From an uncultured Pedosphaera sp. (lineage in GTDB: Bacteria; Verrucomicrobiota; Verrucomicrobiia; Limisphaerales; Pedosphaeraceae): DNA of 64,000 bases. The notes beneath the pieces were generated by a model. That model was not told the origin of the DNA and made no database searches. It saw only the letters and a list, made by a program, of their open reading frames with translations. The DNA lies in the NCBI GenBank assembly GCA_903918755.1, contig CAIXFN010000034.1, positions 1 through 64,000 of the forward strand, written 5' to 3'. Of the stretch, positions 7,512 through 16,207 are shown one piece after another; position 1 is the first letter of the stretch; every line of letters starts with the position of its first letter. The translations under genes and the position numbers were made by a program.

Positions 7512-9923
7512 TCAGGCGGGCTTCAATGCCAGCGGGATGAGGTCGGCGATCTGCTTCACAAAATGGACCTCCAATTTTTCCCGCACTTCCGCCGGCACTT
7601 CCGCCCAATCCGGCCGGTTTTGCTCCGGCAAGATCACCCGTTGGAGTCCAAAGCGACTGGCGGCCAGCACTTTTTCCTTGATCCCACCCACGCGCAGGAC
7701 CCGCCCGCGCAAACTGATTTCGCCGGTCATCGCCGTGTCCGACCGGACGCGGCGGCGGAGCAAAAGCGAAGCCAGGGCGACCACGATGGTCACGCCGGCA
7801 CTCGGACCGTCTTTCGGTGTGGCGCCCGCGGGCACATGAATGTGAATGTCAAACTGGGAATAATCCGTGGCATCAAGGCCCAATTTCTTCGCCTGACTAC
7901 GCAGGTAACTCAGGGCGGTTTGGGCGCTCTCTTTCATGACCTCGCCCAATGAACCGGTCAAAATCAACTGCCCTTTGCCCGGCATGCGGGTCGCTTCAAT
8001 AAACAAAATTTCACCGCCCACCGGCGTCCAAGCCAGACCGGTGGCGATGCCGTGCTCGGTGATGTTTTCAGCGGACTCCGCGAACACCCGTTGCGGACCG
8101 AGATATTCGGGCAACGCTTTCGCGGTCAAATTGAGCGGTTTGCCGTCGCCGTTCTGGCGCACCACCCGGAGGGCGGCCTTGCGCATCAGCGCGGCGATTT
8201 CCCTCTCCAATTGCCGCACCCCAGCCTCCCGGGTATAGTCCTGGATCACCCGCCGGAGAACCGCGTCGGGCACGTTGAACATCCCCTTCTTGAGCCCGTT
8301 TTCCTCCAACTGGCGGGGCACGAGGTAGCGTTTGGCGATTTCGAGTTTTTCGGACGCCGTATAGCCCGGGAGTTCAATCACTTCCAACCGGTCCCGCAAT
8401 GCCGGGTGAATCGGATCCATCCAATTCGCGGTGGTGATAAAGAGCACCCGCGACAAATCAAAAGGCAAATCGAGGTAATGATCGGTAAACGTGCTGTTTT
8501 GGGCGGGATCCAGCACTTCGAGCAGCGCCGCGGCGGGATCGCCGCGGAAGTCCGCCCCCACCTTGTCGATTTCGTCGAGCAGGATGACCGGGTTATTGCT
8601 CTCCGCACGCCGCAACGCCTGCAAAATGCGGCCCGGCATGGCCCCCACGTAGGTCCGGCGATGGCCGCGAATTTCCGCCTCATCCCGCATGCCGCCCAGC
8701 GCCAACCGGGCGAACTTCCGACCCAGGGCATCCGCCACGCTTTTGCCCAGAGAGGTCTTGCCCACGCCCGGCGGGCCAACCAGGCAAAGAATGGGGCCCT
8801 TGATCTGCTGCCGCAACTTGATGACGGCGAGAAATTCCAGCAACCGATCCTTTACTTTCGTCAACCCGAAGTGCTGCTCATCGAGTAGTTGCTTCGCGGC
8901 CTCCAGGTCAATCTTGTCGGTCGTGCCCTTTTCCCAGGGCAGGTTGATGATCCAGTCCAGATAGTGCCGGGCAATGCCGTACTCCGCCATGGCGGGGGAC
9001 ATTTGCTGCAAGCGTTCGACTTCCTGCAAGGCCACTTTTTTGGCCTCGGCCGGCAGGGGCGTCTTCTCAATTTGCTCGCGCAAATTGCGCGCTTCCGTCG
9101 TCGCGGCATCCCCTTCCCCTAGTTCCCGCTGGATGGCCCGCAATTGTTCGCGCAGGAAAAAATCGCGCTGCGATTTGGACATGGAACTGGCGACATCCGT
9201 TTGGATCTTGGAACTCAGCGTCAGGACTTCCAGTTCCCGTCCGAGCAGGGGCAGCAGGGCAGTGAGGCGTTCCCGCACCGAGTTGGTCTCGAGCATTTTC
9301 TGCCGCTCCTCGAGACTGAGACTCAGGTTGACCACGATCAGGTCCGCCAATTGACCGGCATCCTCGGTGTTTAACGAGGCAATCTTGACCTGGTCCGCCA
9401 TGGAGGGCGAGAGCTTGACGATTTCCTGGAACCGGCTTTGGGCGTTGCGCTGCAGGGCGTCGAGCTCGATGGAAGGCTCCTTGAGATCCTTTAAAACCTG
9501 GATCCGTCCCTTCAGATAGGGGGTGACGGTCTCGTAGTCATTGATCCGGATCCGCCATAAGCCCTCCACCAACACCCGCACGGTGTTGTCGGGGAACTTA
9601 AGCATTTTCTTCACCCGCGCGGCGCAGCCGTACTCATACATTTCCTCCGGGAGCGGATTTTCGGCCTCCGGTCGGCGCTGCAAGGCCACGCCCAAAAGGC
9701 GATCCCCCCCCACCACATCATCGATCAGGTGGATGCTTTGGACGTTTTCCACCAGCAGGGGTGCGACCATCCCGGGAAAAATCACGATGTCCGAAAGGCC
9801 GAGGATGGGTAACACCTCAGGCAGCGCACGGGAAGAAATGCGCGTTTCGACGGTCTCCTCGCCATCTCCGCTAGCGGCAGTGGCTTCTAAAATGCTAATA
9901 AATTCCGTGTCGGGCGAAGTCAT
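7512..9923 (-). CDS. lon: ATP-dependent Lon protease
   Basis: At 803 residues this is a full-length bacterial LonA. Domains in order are an N-terminal substrate-binding LAN domain starting at LPILGLSDIVIFPGMV, a helical coiled region, AAA+ with Walker A GPPGVGKT and Walker B VILLDEIDK, and the protease domain. The catalytic dyad is Ser708 in DGPSAGVT and Lys751 in GGIKEK. It is a cytoplasmic protease for misfolded and regulatory proteins. A TTG two codons upstream is possible, but the ATG at 9923 is preferred. The hsp20 gene ends 59 bp upstream on the same strand, so the two may form a proteostasis transcript. Confidence 0.97.
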   Translation of the reverse strand: MTSPDTEFISILEATAASGDGEETVETRISSRALPEVLPILGLSDIVIFPGMVAPLLVENVQSIHLIDDVVGGDRLLGVALQRRPEAENPLPEEMYEYGCAARVKKMLKFPDNTVRVLVEGLWRIRINDYETVTPYLKGRIQVLKDLKEPSIELDALQRNAQSRFQEIVKLSPSMADQVKIASLNTEDAGQLADLIVVNLSLSLEERQKMLETNSVRERLTALLPLLGRELEVLTLSSKIQTDVASSMSKSQRDFFLREQLRAIQRELGEGDAATTEARNLREQIEKTPLPAEAKKVALQEVERLQQMSPAMAEYGIARHYLDWIINLPWEKGTTDKIDLEAAKQLLDEQHFGLTKVKDRLLEFLAVIKLRQQIKGPILCLVGPPGVGKTSLGKSVADALGRKFARLALGGMRDEAEIRGHRRTYVGAMPGRILQALRRAESNNPVILLDEIDKVGADFRGDPAAALLEVLDPAQNSTFTDHYLDLPFDLSRVLFITTANWMDPIHPALRDRLEVIELPGYTASEKLEIAKRYLVPRQLEENGLKKGMFNVPDAVLRRVIQDYTREAGVRQLEREIAALMRKAALRVVRQNGDGKPLNLTAKALPEYLGPQRVFAESAENITEHGIATGLAWTPVGGEILFIEATRMPGKGQLILTGSLGEVMKESAQTALSYLRSQAKKLGLDATDYSQFDIHIHVPAGATPKDGPSAGVTIVVALASLLLRRRVRSDTAMTGEISLRGRVLRVGGIKEKVLAASRFGLQRVILPEQNRPDWAEVPAEVREKLEVHFVKQIADLIPLALKPA

Positions 9924-9982
9924 AGTCAAACGACCACAAGTTTAGATGCCGCGACCGGGAATTAATTCAGAAATAAATCCGG

Positions 9983-10402
9983 CTATTTGCTGTTGATGGG
10001 AATCTTGGTGCGTTTGGCCGGAGCCGACTCGATCCGGGGAACATCCACCTGGAGGAAGCCGTTGAGATAGGAAGCCTTGGCACGGGTCAAATCAAAGCCT
10101 TTGGGAACCGTGACGATATTTTCGAAGGGCCCGTAATCAATCTCCATTACCAGAAATTTGCAATCCCCCGCACGGCAACCATCGGGGCGTTTGCCGGCGA
10201 TCCGCAACTGATGGCCATCCACAATAATTTGCAAATCCTCACTCCGAATACCCGCCAGTTCCACTTTGATGACCAACCCGCTCGCAGTTTGGAAAACATC
10301 GGTATTGGGTGCCCAATGAGCCGGATCTGGATCCTCCAAATCACCCGCCACAGAAGATTGTTGCGGAAAATGAGCGGTCTTACTTACTTTGCACATGGCC
10401 AT
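9983..10402 (-). CDS. small heat-shock protein, Hsp20/alpha-crystallin family
   Basis: This 139-residue protein contains the alpha-crystallin domain: PNTDVFQTASGLVIKVELAG, then the A-x-x-x-N-G-F/L signature as ASYLNGFLQVDVPR. The C-terminal IPI tripeptide packs into neighbouring dimers in the family. It is an ATP-independent holdase that keeps unfolding proteins soluble, and lies directly upstream of lon on the same strand. The ATG at 10402 (MAMCKVSK) follows a good promoter by only a few bases, so the mRNA may be nearly leaderless. A second ATG at 10396 cannot be excluded. Confidence 0.92.
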   Translation of the reverse strand: MAMCKVSKTAHFPQQSSVAGDLEDPDPAHWAPNTDVFQTASGLVIKVELAGIRSEDLQIIVDGHQLRIAGKRPDGCRAGDCKFLVMEIDYGPFENIVTVPKGFDLTRAKASYLNGFLQVDVPRIESAPAKRTKIPINSK

Positions 10403-10412
10403 TGATGATTTT

Positions 10413-10441
10413 ATATTAATACGGAGCCTTTGATAATGCAA
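10413..10441 (-). promoter_or_regulatory. predicted sigma-70-type promoter of hsp20-lon
   Basis: Reading the minus strand, a -35 element TTGCAT (10441-10436) is followed after 17 bp by a -10 element TAATAT (10418-10413). The predicted transcript start is near 10406, only about four bases before the hsp20 ATG at 10402. No CIRCE-like inverted repeat was seen. Confidence 0.5.
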
Positions 10442-10448
10442 GGGCCGA

Positions 10449-10658
10449 TTATTTCATTTTCACCACCACCTGGGGGCGTTCGCCCCGGCGGGCGCGAAAA
10501 ATCAGACTGCTTTGCGGTCCGGAGCGGCCACTCTTCGCGGAGCAGGCACAATGGGTATCCCGCGCGAGACTGAATTTACGCGGACGCCAGCGCGCCCAAC
10601 CGAACAGCCCGGCGGTTAATCCCACGATCCCCAATGCAACCATTTGTTGCCATTCCAT
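10449..10658 (-). CDS. small single-helix membrane protein, FeoB-associated-peptide-like
   Basis: This 69-residue protein starts with MEWQQMVALGIVGLTAGLFG, a single transmembrane helix, followed by a basic tail with CAC. The layout (short N-terminal W/Q segment, one helix, Cys-containing basic tail) recalls FeoB-associated Cys-rich membrane peptides, but no feoB is present here and the Cys content is low. The resemblance is weak. It sits between hsp20 (46 bp downstream) and the SDR gene (61 bp upstream) on the same strand. Confidence 0.55.
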   Translation of the reverse strand: MEWQQMVALGIVGLTAGLFGWARWRPRKFSLARDTHCACSAKSGRSGPQSSLIFRARRGERPQVVVKMK

Positions 10659-10719
10659 CTCTCAATATTACCCCTTTCCCCCCGTCCAGCAACTGCTCAT
10701 TTGGGTAATACTGCCCGGG

Positions 10720-11469
10720 TCAGCAAATCCGCATGGTCAAACCGCCATCAATCGAAACCGTTTCTCCGGTGATGTAGTCGTTGGTGATGAGTTCGCGGAT
10801 CAAACCGGCCACTTGGTCCGGTGTGCCTTCCCGCCGCAGGGGAATGCGGTTCTCCAGATTGTTTTTCTTCACTTCCGGTGGCATCTGGGCATGAAATTCC
10901 GTCCGGATCACCCCCGGTGCCACGCAATTAACCCGGATATTGTCCCCGGCCAATTCCCGCGCCAGGGCGCGGGTCAATTGCGGCAAGGCGCCCTTAACCG
11001 TCTGATAAGCGACCGCCCCCGCCACACCGCGCAGGCCGGCCGAGGAGGAGACCAGGATGATCGCTCCTTGCCGACGCTGACGCAGGAACGGAACCGCCTC
11101 CTGGCAGAGGTGAAAAATGGGGTGCACATGCGTATCAAAGGCGGCATGCCAGGTGGCGGCACTCAACTCCATGAAAGTCCCCGGCACCGGCCCGCCGGCG
11201 GAATGCACCAAGGCATCCAGCCCGCCCAATTGGTCGTGTGCCTCCCGCACGCAGCGACGCGCCGCCTCTGGTTGGCTCACGTCTGCGGTCAATACGATCA
11301 ATCGCCGTCCCAACGCCGCGAACTGGCGCTCCAACTCCGCGACCGCCGCGCCGGCATTCCGCGCCACCACCGCCACATTGGCTCCGGCGGCCGCCACCGC
11401 GAGCGCCGCCGCCGCGCCGATTCCCTTGGTGCCGCCCGTAATCAAAACCGCTGCATTATTGAGTTCCAT
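10720..11469 (-). CDS. SDR family oxidoreductase (FabG-like)
   Basis: This is a 249-residue classical short-chain dehydrogenase/reductase. The cofactor-binding motif TGGTKGIG is at 11-18, HSAGG corresponds to NNAG, the catalytic Ser is in ILVSSSAG, and the active-site Tyr/Lys pair is in AYQTVK. The C-terminal ITGETVSIDGG closes the fold. ARN after the second strand, in place of an acidic residue, suggests NADPH preference. Closest annotation style is 3-oxoacyl-ACP reductase, but an isolated SDR without fab neighbours could reduce many carbonyl substrates. Confidence 0.9.
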   Translation of the reverse strand: MELNNAAVLITGGTKGIGAAAALAVAAAGANVAVVARNAGAAVAELERQFAALGRRLIVLTADVSQPEAARRCVREAHDQLGGLDALVHSAGGPVPGTFMELSAATWHAAFDTHVHPIFHLCQEAVPFLRQRRQGAIILVSSSAGLRGVAGAVAYQTVKGALPQLTRALARELAGDNIRVNCVAPGVIRTEFHAQMPPEVKKNNLENRIPLRREGTPDQVAGLIRELITNDYITGETVSIDGGLTMRIC

Positions 11470-11536
11470 AGTCGATTTTAGCCCCTCCGGGACCGGCTCT
11501 TCGGTAAATTGCAGCCCGGGGTTTTGAGCATGCTAG

Positions 11537-11839
11537 CCCCCGATCGGGAAGGGGTTCAATTCCGAAATCGCCACGGCGGCGGGGGGGCAATTTGGCAACT
11601 ACCAGAAAGCGGTCAAAGCCAAGGACAAGGTCTCCGTCCCTGGCGAGGAGCACTGGGTGGTTGTCCCACCGGGTCCGGTGAGGGACCCAATGGTTGAGGT
11701 GCAACGACTGAGGGATTTGACTCTTCCGCCGGACCAACCTCCGCGTCACTTCCCGACTGGAAGCGGGACCGGCGGCGAGGCTGGTGAGCCGCCGGTCCCT
11801 GGGGCCGTCCGGGTATGGTTATCAGGGGAACTGTAGTAT
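11537..11839 (+). pseudogene. possible decayed reading frame without a usable start
   Basis: After a stop at 11534-11536 one plus-strand frame stays open for about 100 codons and reads like protein: GNYQKAVKAKDKVSVPGEEH, then VVVPPGPVRDPMVEV and LRDLTLPPDQPP, ending at a stop near 11839. No ATG or TTG is suitably placed at its beginning and no family was recognised. It may be the 3' remnant of a lost gene, or chance. Confidence 0.25.
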
Positions 11840-11965
11840 GTTTCCAGCGCTTCGGGAGGTTGGGGATTCACCCCAGGTGGGACCATTTTCAAGCGACCAG
11901 TCCCCGCTGAATCGGTGGGGATTCCCCTCATGGCGGCCCGCCTGAACGCAGGTTACGCTTTGACC

Positions 11966-12241
11966 ATGAAGCCCACCCCCATCACCACCGCGCGGAGCCA
12001 ATCGTTCAGCAGCGCAAGCCAATCGGCAGCCATCTTTTCCTTGCGCCAAATCGGGGCCGCGTTCGCCGCCACCCGGGACGAATTATTCCGCCAGGCCGGA
12101 CTCGAGCGGAGTCCCCTCCCGGTCGAGCCGAGCCCAGTTCAATTCGTCGCCCGGGACACCCGATCGGATCGCGGGGTGATTTGGATGGGGGCCAAACTGA
12201 ATTCGGAAATGCTGTTCCGCATGGGCTGCCAGTTGGGCTAG
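11966..12241 (+). CDS. uncharacterised small protein (doubtful)
   Basis: From the ATG at 11966 a 91-residue protein could be made (MKPTPITTARSQSF at the start, VIWMGAKLNSEMLFRMGCQ near the end). It has no signal peptide, helix pattern or recognised domain, and no Shine-Dalgarno sequence. The block 11470-12492 is otherwise free of supported genes, so this is the best candidate in it, but its composition is only weakly gene-like. Confidence 0.2.
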   Translation: MKPTPITTARSQSFSSASQSAAIFSLRQIGAAFAATRDELFRQAGLERSPLPVEPSPVQFVARDTRSDRGVIWMGAKLNSEMLFRMGCQLG

Positions 12242-12492
12242 CGAACCGGCCAGCGAAGCTGGGAGTGGCGCTTCCCGCCGGCAATCGGCGGAGGGAAGTG
12301 CGGTCGGCGAGGTGGCAGAAGAAGCGTCCCGGGCCGGCATCGCGCCGGATCAAAACCGGCGATTGGCGGGGGCCCCGAAAAGGGCTAGCCTCCGAGGTCT
12401 CGGAGAATCTGCCTGTTGGATGGCGAACAGGGTGGGAGGTGGGCAATAGGGATTGGCTTCAGGCTTGCTTGTCCAAGTCCGGCGATGCCACC

Positions 12493-13251
12493 ATGATTTT
12501 CGTGAATATCAGGAGCCAACGCCGCCCGTCTATTCGAATTCTCATGACCGTGATGATTCTAATGGGGCTCACGCTTTTGTCCGCGCCGGGTCAAAAGGGA
12601 TCACCGTCAAAAAGTCAGCCGGTCCCTGCAAAGAATGGCAATTGGCTCATGATTCCGTCGCCTACCAGCAAGAGCGGATCATTGCCGGACCAATCGCTTC
12701 CGCCGTCAGCGCAAACAAAACCGGTCAAATCCACTGATTTTGCTGATTACGATCACGTCTCGCGATTGATCCATCTCGAAATGTCGGACGAAGAAGTGAC
12801 CAGCCGGATCGGTGAAATGACACGGCTTTCGATTACTAATCGTTATTTGGGGGTATTTCCCTTTTGCGATTTATTGCCTTACACCAATCACGCGATCGTT
12901 TCCGAATGGCAGTCAACCCAAGCCGCGGAGGGCGGCACTCCTGATATTCTGTTCGCCATTTATGATTCGCCGGAAAAAAAGCACCTGGTGGACGCCTTCT
13001 GGTATCACCAGGGTTTTATCCATGTCATGCTCAACGGAATCTGGAATCACTATTTGGGGTCCCTAAAACCAGGAGATTCCATGGCGAACGTTTATCAAAA
13101 GTTGGGCAAACGCGAGTGCAACTATTATCTCGGGGCGAATGGGCAATGGCAGGTGCGATTCGTCTATTGGGGATGGGAAGGCCGGTCGTATGTCATTGAG
13201 GCGCGCGCGGCGGATGGGATCATATTGAGTTCCTATGATGGCACGCTGTGA
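12493..13251 (+). CDS. secreted protein of unknown function
   Basis: This 252-residue protein has a basic N-terminus and a hydrophobic signal (IRILMTVMILMGLTLLSAPG). A Ser/Pro/Lys-rich linker follows, then a globular part rich in aromatic residues (GVFPFCDLLPYTNHAIVSEW, VDAFWYHQGFIHVMLNGIWN). No family was recognised. The final segment GDSMANVYQKLGKRECNYYL followed by WQVRFVYWGWEGRSYVIEA resembles SmpA/BamE-type small beta-strand domains in layout, but this is only an impression. The ATG at 12493 was chosen because the signal follows it. Confidence 0.6.
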   Translation: MIFVNIRSQRRPSIRILMTVMILMGLTLLSAPGQKGSPSKSQPVPAKNGNWLMIPSPTSKSGSLPDQSLPPSAQTKPVKSTDFADYDHVSRLIHLEMSDEEVTSRIGEMTRLSITNRYLGVFPFCDLLPYTNHAIVSEWQSTQAAEGGTPDILFAIYDSPEKKHLVDAFWYHQGFIHVMLNGIWNHYLGSLKPGDSMANVYQKLGKRECNYYLGANGQWQVRFVYWGWEGRSYVIEARAADGIILSSYDGTL

Positions 13252-13299
13252 TGTCCATGGAGGGCGAAGCGGGCCTGGGGATGTACGCGGATACCCCGA

Positions 13300-13313
13300 C
13301 CGCCTGAAGGCGG
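13300..13313. repeat. REP-like GC-rich hairpin
   Basis: CCGCCT-GA-AGGCGG is a perfect 6-bp palindromic arm pair, flanked by GACC on the left and AACTCAGAACC on the right. It lies between two convergent genes. It may be a copy of a dispersed intergenic palindrome or a weak terminator; there is no trailing T run, and only one copy was seen in this window. Confidence 0.35.
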
Positions 13314-13341
13314 AACTCAGAACCTGGGACCAACCGACGGC

Positions 13342-14415
13342 TTAGTAAACGCCTTCGACGATGTTCTTTTCCATGGCGCCAAACGGGCGGACTTCGGCGA
13401 CGCCGTCCCAGGCATAGGGCGCGCGGGGGGCGCGGCGAATGGCCTCATCGCGCTCCAGGAAACGCGGCATGAAAAATTCGCGCGTGAGGGTGGTGAGTTC
13501 CACGCGACCCCATTCCTCGTAGTTTTTGGTCTGAGCAGTATTGTTCGGATCCACCACCCGCAGGACCGCGCGGGGTTGCGGGGCGTAGTAGGTGATGGAG
13601 TAATTGTCCTCCGGCCGGAGCGGCACGCTGGCGGCCAGGCCCATCAGGGTGTTGCCGTAGGTGGGGTAGAAACCAATTCGATTCTCCAAGACTTCCTCGA
13701 CAATGAACCGGGTGTATTGGGGCAGCATGGTGGTGCCGCCGCAGAAAACGCCCCGGATGCCGGCGTCGAAAATATTGATTTTTTCGCCCAGTGCTTCGAG
13801 CAGCTTGGGGGTGGTAAACAAACCGGCGATCTTCCGGTTCTTCAGGATCGTCACGGCCTGGTCCACGACGTGATCCATATAGGCTTTGGCTTGGTCAAAG
13901 TGTTTGTTCGAAATGACCTTCTTGACCCAGCGGGGATCGAGGTCGACAAAATAGCAGGAACTGCCGCGGAAATTCGCCAGATGCTCGATGGCCAGGCGCA
14001 GGCGGCGCGGGCCGGTGGGGCCGACCATCAACCAGGAACCGCCCCGCGGGAAATGCTCATCGGAGATCTTGCCGGAGAATTCCTCGTAATCGACCTTGTA
14101 ATCGTCCCAGCCGATGCGCTGCTTGGGCATGCCGGTGGTGCCGCCAGTTTCGAACACATTGAAGGGGCGGCCCTGGTATTTCTTCGGCACCCACACTTCA
14201 TTGGGCAGGTCGCGGAGCCATTCATCCTGGAAATGGGGGAAACGCAGGATGTCGGCAAAGCCTTTGACCTCGGTGGCCGGATTCCAACCCGCCTTAGCGG
14301 CCCAATCGAGCCAGAATGGGGAGCCGGTTTCCGGGGAGAAATGCCACTGCACGATTTCGCGTGTGTGGGCGTCCAATTGTTCCTGGGCTTGCGTGGGGGT
14401 AAGGGTCGGATTCAT
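13342..14415 (-). CDS. adenylate-forming enzyme, phenylacetate-CoA-ligase-like
   Basis: The protein is 357 residues and carries the AMP-binding P-loop ETGGTTGMPKQR, then FYPTYGNTLMG, corresponding to the adenine/motif-A5 region, and WGRVELTTLTREFFMPRF like the GRLVVT/D-x-x-R hinge. It resembles PaaK/F390-synthetase-type ligases, which activate carboxylates (often aromatic) as acyl-AMP and then acyl-CoA. At 357 residues it is shorter than PaaK (about 430), with the small C-terminal lid domain reduced. It starts 18 bp after the MFS gene on the same strand, so transport and activation of the same acid is a reasonable inference. Confidence 0.75.
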   Translation of the reverse strand: MNPTLTPTQAQEQLDAHTREIVQWHFSPETGSPFWLDWAAKAGWNPATEVKGFADILRFPHFQDEWLRDLPNEVWVPKKYQGRPFNVFETGGTTGMPKQRIGWDDYKVDYEEFSGKISDEHFPRGGSWLMVGPTGPRRLRLAIEHLANFRGSSCYFVDLDPRWVKKVISNKHFDQAKAYMDHVVDQAVTILKNRKIAGLFTTPKLLEALGEKINIFDAGIRGVFCGGTTMLPQYTRFIVEEVLENRIGFYPTYGNTLMGLAASVPLRPEDNYSITYYAPQPRAVLRVVDPNNTAQTKNYEEWGRVELTTLTREFFMPRFLERDEAIRRAPRAPYAWDGVAEVRPFGAMEKNIVEGVY

Positions 14416-14433
14416 GGAAAAAAATGGTTTTTA

Positions 14434-16170
14434 CTAACTGGAGCCGGTGGACTTGCCAGCAGGTTCAGGACTTTCCGTCGGGGGTTCGGGCAGGAAGAAG
14501 GTCAGCAGCAGCCCCAGCGCAAAAACGGTGAGGCCCACCAACCCGCAGGCGGCCGCGACCTGGTCAAAGGTCATCTTGGCCCCCGTGAGCGGAGCGATGA
14601 CGTTGGTGGTGAGAAAGGCGGCGGAGGTACCCAGCATGCGCCCGCCCACATTGGTGGCAAAGCTGCCACCGGTGCCGCGCAGGTGCAGCGGAAACACTTT
14701 GGGCAAATACTCCCCGAAATAACTGAATTGCGCTACCACCACCAGGCCGCAGGCAAAGATACCCCACTGCATCTGGCCCAAGGACTGGTGATACCACAGC
14801 CAGTAGGTGAGCGGAAAGAGCAGCAGCCCAGGCAGGAGAAACAGCCGCAAGAGCGACCGCCGCGTCAGCGCGGTTACCAGCAAGGCCGCCAGGATGATCC
14901 GGCCAGTGAGACCACCCATTTCCTGGAAGAACTGCATGGTATTGCCCGCCGCCTTGATCTCGCGGTCCAGGGGTTCCTGCTTGTCGCGGTTATCCCCGAG
15001 GAGTTTCAAAATCTTCTCCCGCTCCAGCACCGCCTTTTTGGCCTCGGGTTTGGCGACCGTCAAACTGGCGAGGTTGGTGTCGAGCAAGCTGAAAGACTTG
15101 GCCATCTCGCCCAACTGCTGCTTGGCGGCGGCTTTGGCGGCCTCCTCCGCTTTGGGATTCTCGGATGCCTTGCGGGCGGCGCGCATCGCCACGCGAATCC
15201 GGGCGCGTTCCGCGGTTACCTTGACCAGTTCGGGGATGTCCGCCAAAGCGGCCTGATAAGCGGGCAGCGCCGCAACGAGTTGCTCATTCAGCCCTTTGGC
15301 TTCGTCTTGTAAGGGCTTCATGCCCTGCCGCTGTTCGGCCAGTTCCGGCAAGCCGGGGGTCACGCGGAGCGGGGTCAATTGCAGGGCGCCGAAGGCCGCG
15401 GCGTAGGCGCAGGCGGAAAGCAGGGTACTAACGATGGTCACGCGGCGCAATTGCGGCGCAAACAGGGCGCCGAAGCTGGGGCGCTTCAATGTGCCGTTCT
15501 GCCGCCCCAAACGCCAGACCTGGGACTCGGGCACAAACGGCAACATCAACGCAATGGGGATGGCGGGCAACAGTCCCGTCATCAGGGTGTAGCGCCAACT
15601 GGAATGGGCATTGAACAGATCGCCGAGGGGCAAAGCCGGCAGCGTGTTAGCGTGCGTGACAATCCAGGAATTCATGCCGGTGACCAGCAAGCCGCCCAGC
15701 GAGGCAAACGCCTGGGTAACCCCCACGACGATTTCCTTGCGGCGTTTCTCGGGGAACAACTCCGCGAGCCAGGTGATGGCCGCCACGAATTCCACGCATA
15801 CCCCGATGAAGGTGGTGCAACGGAAGAACACGAACCAGGGCAGGCTCGTGCTGAAAGCGGCCAGCAAGGGCGAAAGAGAATACGCAAAGATGCTGGCCGC
15901 CATGATCCGCTTGCGACCAAACCGGTCGATCAACCAACCGCCCAGCAGTCCGAACACGCCACCGCAGAGCGCACTGAGCCACAGCATCTTGCCGGTCCAC
16001 GCGGTGACCAGCGGATTGTTCGCCGGCAATTGGAGCAACTCGGCAATGGCCGGCACCCCGACCAGCGGGGTCATCAGCAACTCATACGAGTCGAAGAGGA
16101 AGCCGATGCTGGCAATGATGATGACGAGCCATTGCGTGACCGTGATCCGGGAGGCGCTGGGGGTGGACAT
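14434..16170 (-). CDS. MFS transporter with a large coiled-coil insertion
   Basis: This 578-residue major facilitator has the motif-A loop GGWLIDRFGRKR after helix 2. Its FDSYELLM stretch in helix 1 recalls the DGYD motif of aromatic-acid/sugar-type symporters. A helical, charged segment of about 130 residues (AEQRQGMKPLQDEAKG to KQEPLDREIKAAG), rich in Ala, Lys and Glu, follows what I count as helix 7. That would place it on the periplasmic side before helix 8. This inflates the protein from the usual 400-450 residues. The ATG at 16170 was chosen over a TTG eight codons upstream. The CoA-ligase-like gene follows after 18 bp. Confidence 0.85.
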   Translation of the reverse strand: MSTPSASRITVTQWLVIIIASIGFLFDSYELLMTPLVGVPAIAELLQLPANNPLVTAWTGKMLWLSALCGGVFGLLGGWLIDRFGRKRIMAASIFAYSLSPLLAAFSTSLPWFVFFRCTTFIGVCVEFVAAITWLAELFPEKRRKEIVVGVTQAFASLGGLLVTGMNSWIVTHANTLPALPLGDLFNAHSSWRYTLMTGLLPAIPIALMLPFVPESQVWRLGRQNGTLKRPSFGALFAPQLRRVTIVSTLLSACAYAAAFGALQLTPLRVTPGLPELAEQRQGMKPLQDEAKGLNEQLVAALPAYQAALADIPELVKVTAERARIRVAMRAARKASENPKAEEAAKAAAKQQLGEMAKSFSLLDTNLASLTVAKPEAKKAVLEREKILKLLGDNRDKQEPLDREIKAAGNTMQFFQEMGGLTGRIILAALLVTALTRRSLLRLFLLPGLLLFPLTYWLWYHQSLGQMQWGIFACGLVVVAQFSYFGEYLPKVFPLHLRGTGGSFATNVGGRMLGTSAAFLTTNVIAPLTGAKMTFDQVAAACGLVGLTVFALGLLLTFFLPEPPTESPEPAGKSTGSS

Positions 16171-16207
16171 GATTAGCGGTGGCGGTTGGCTCAAAGGTCA
16201 GCCGGCA

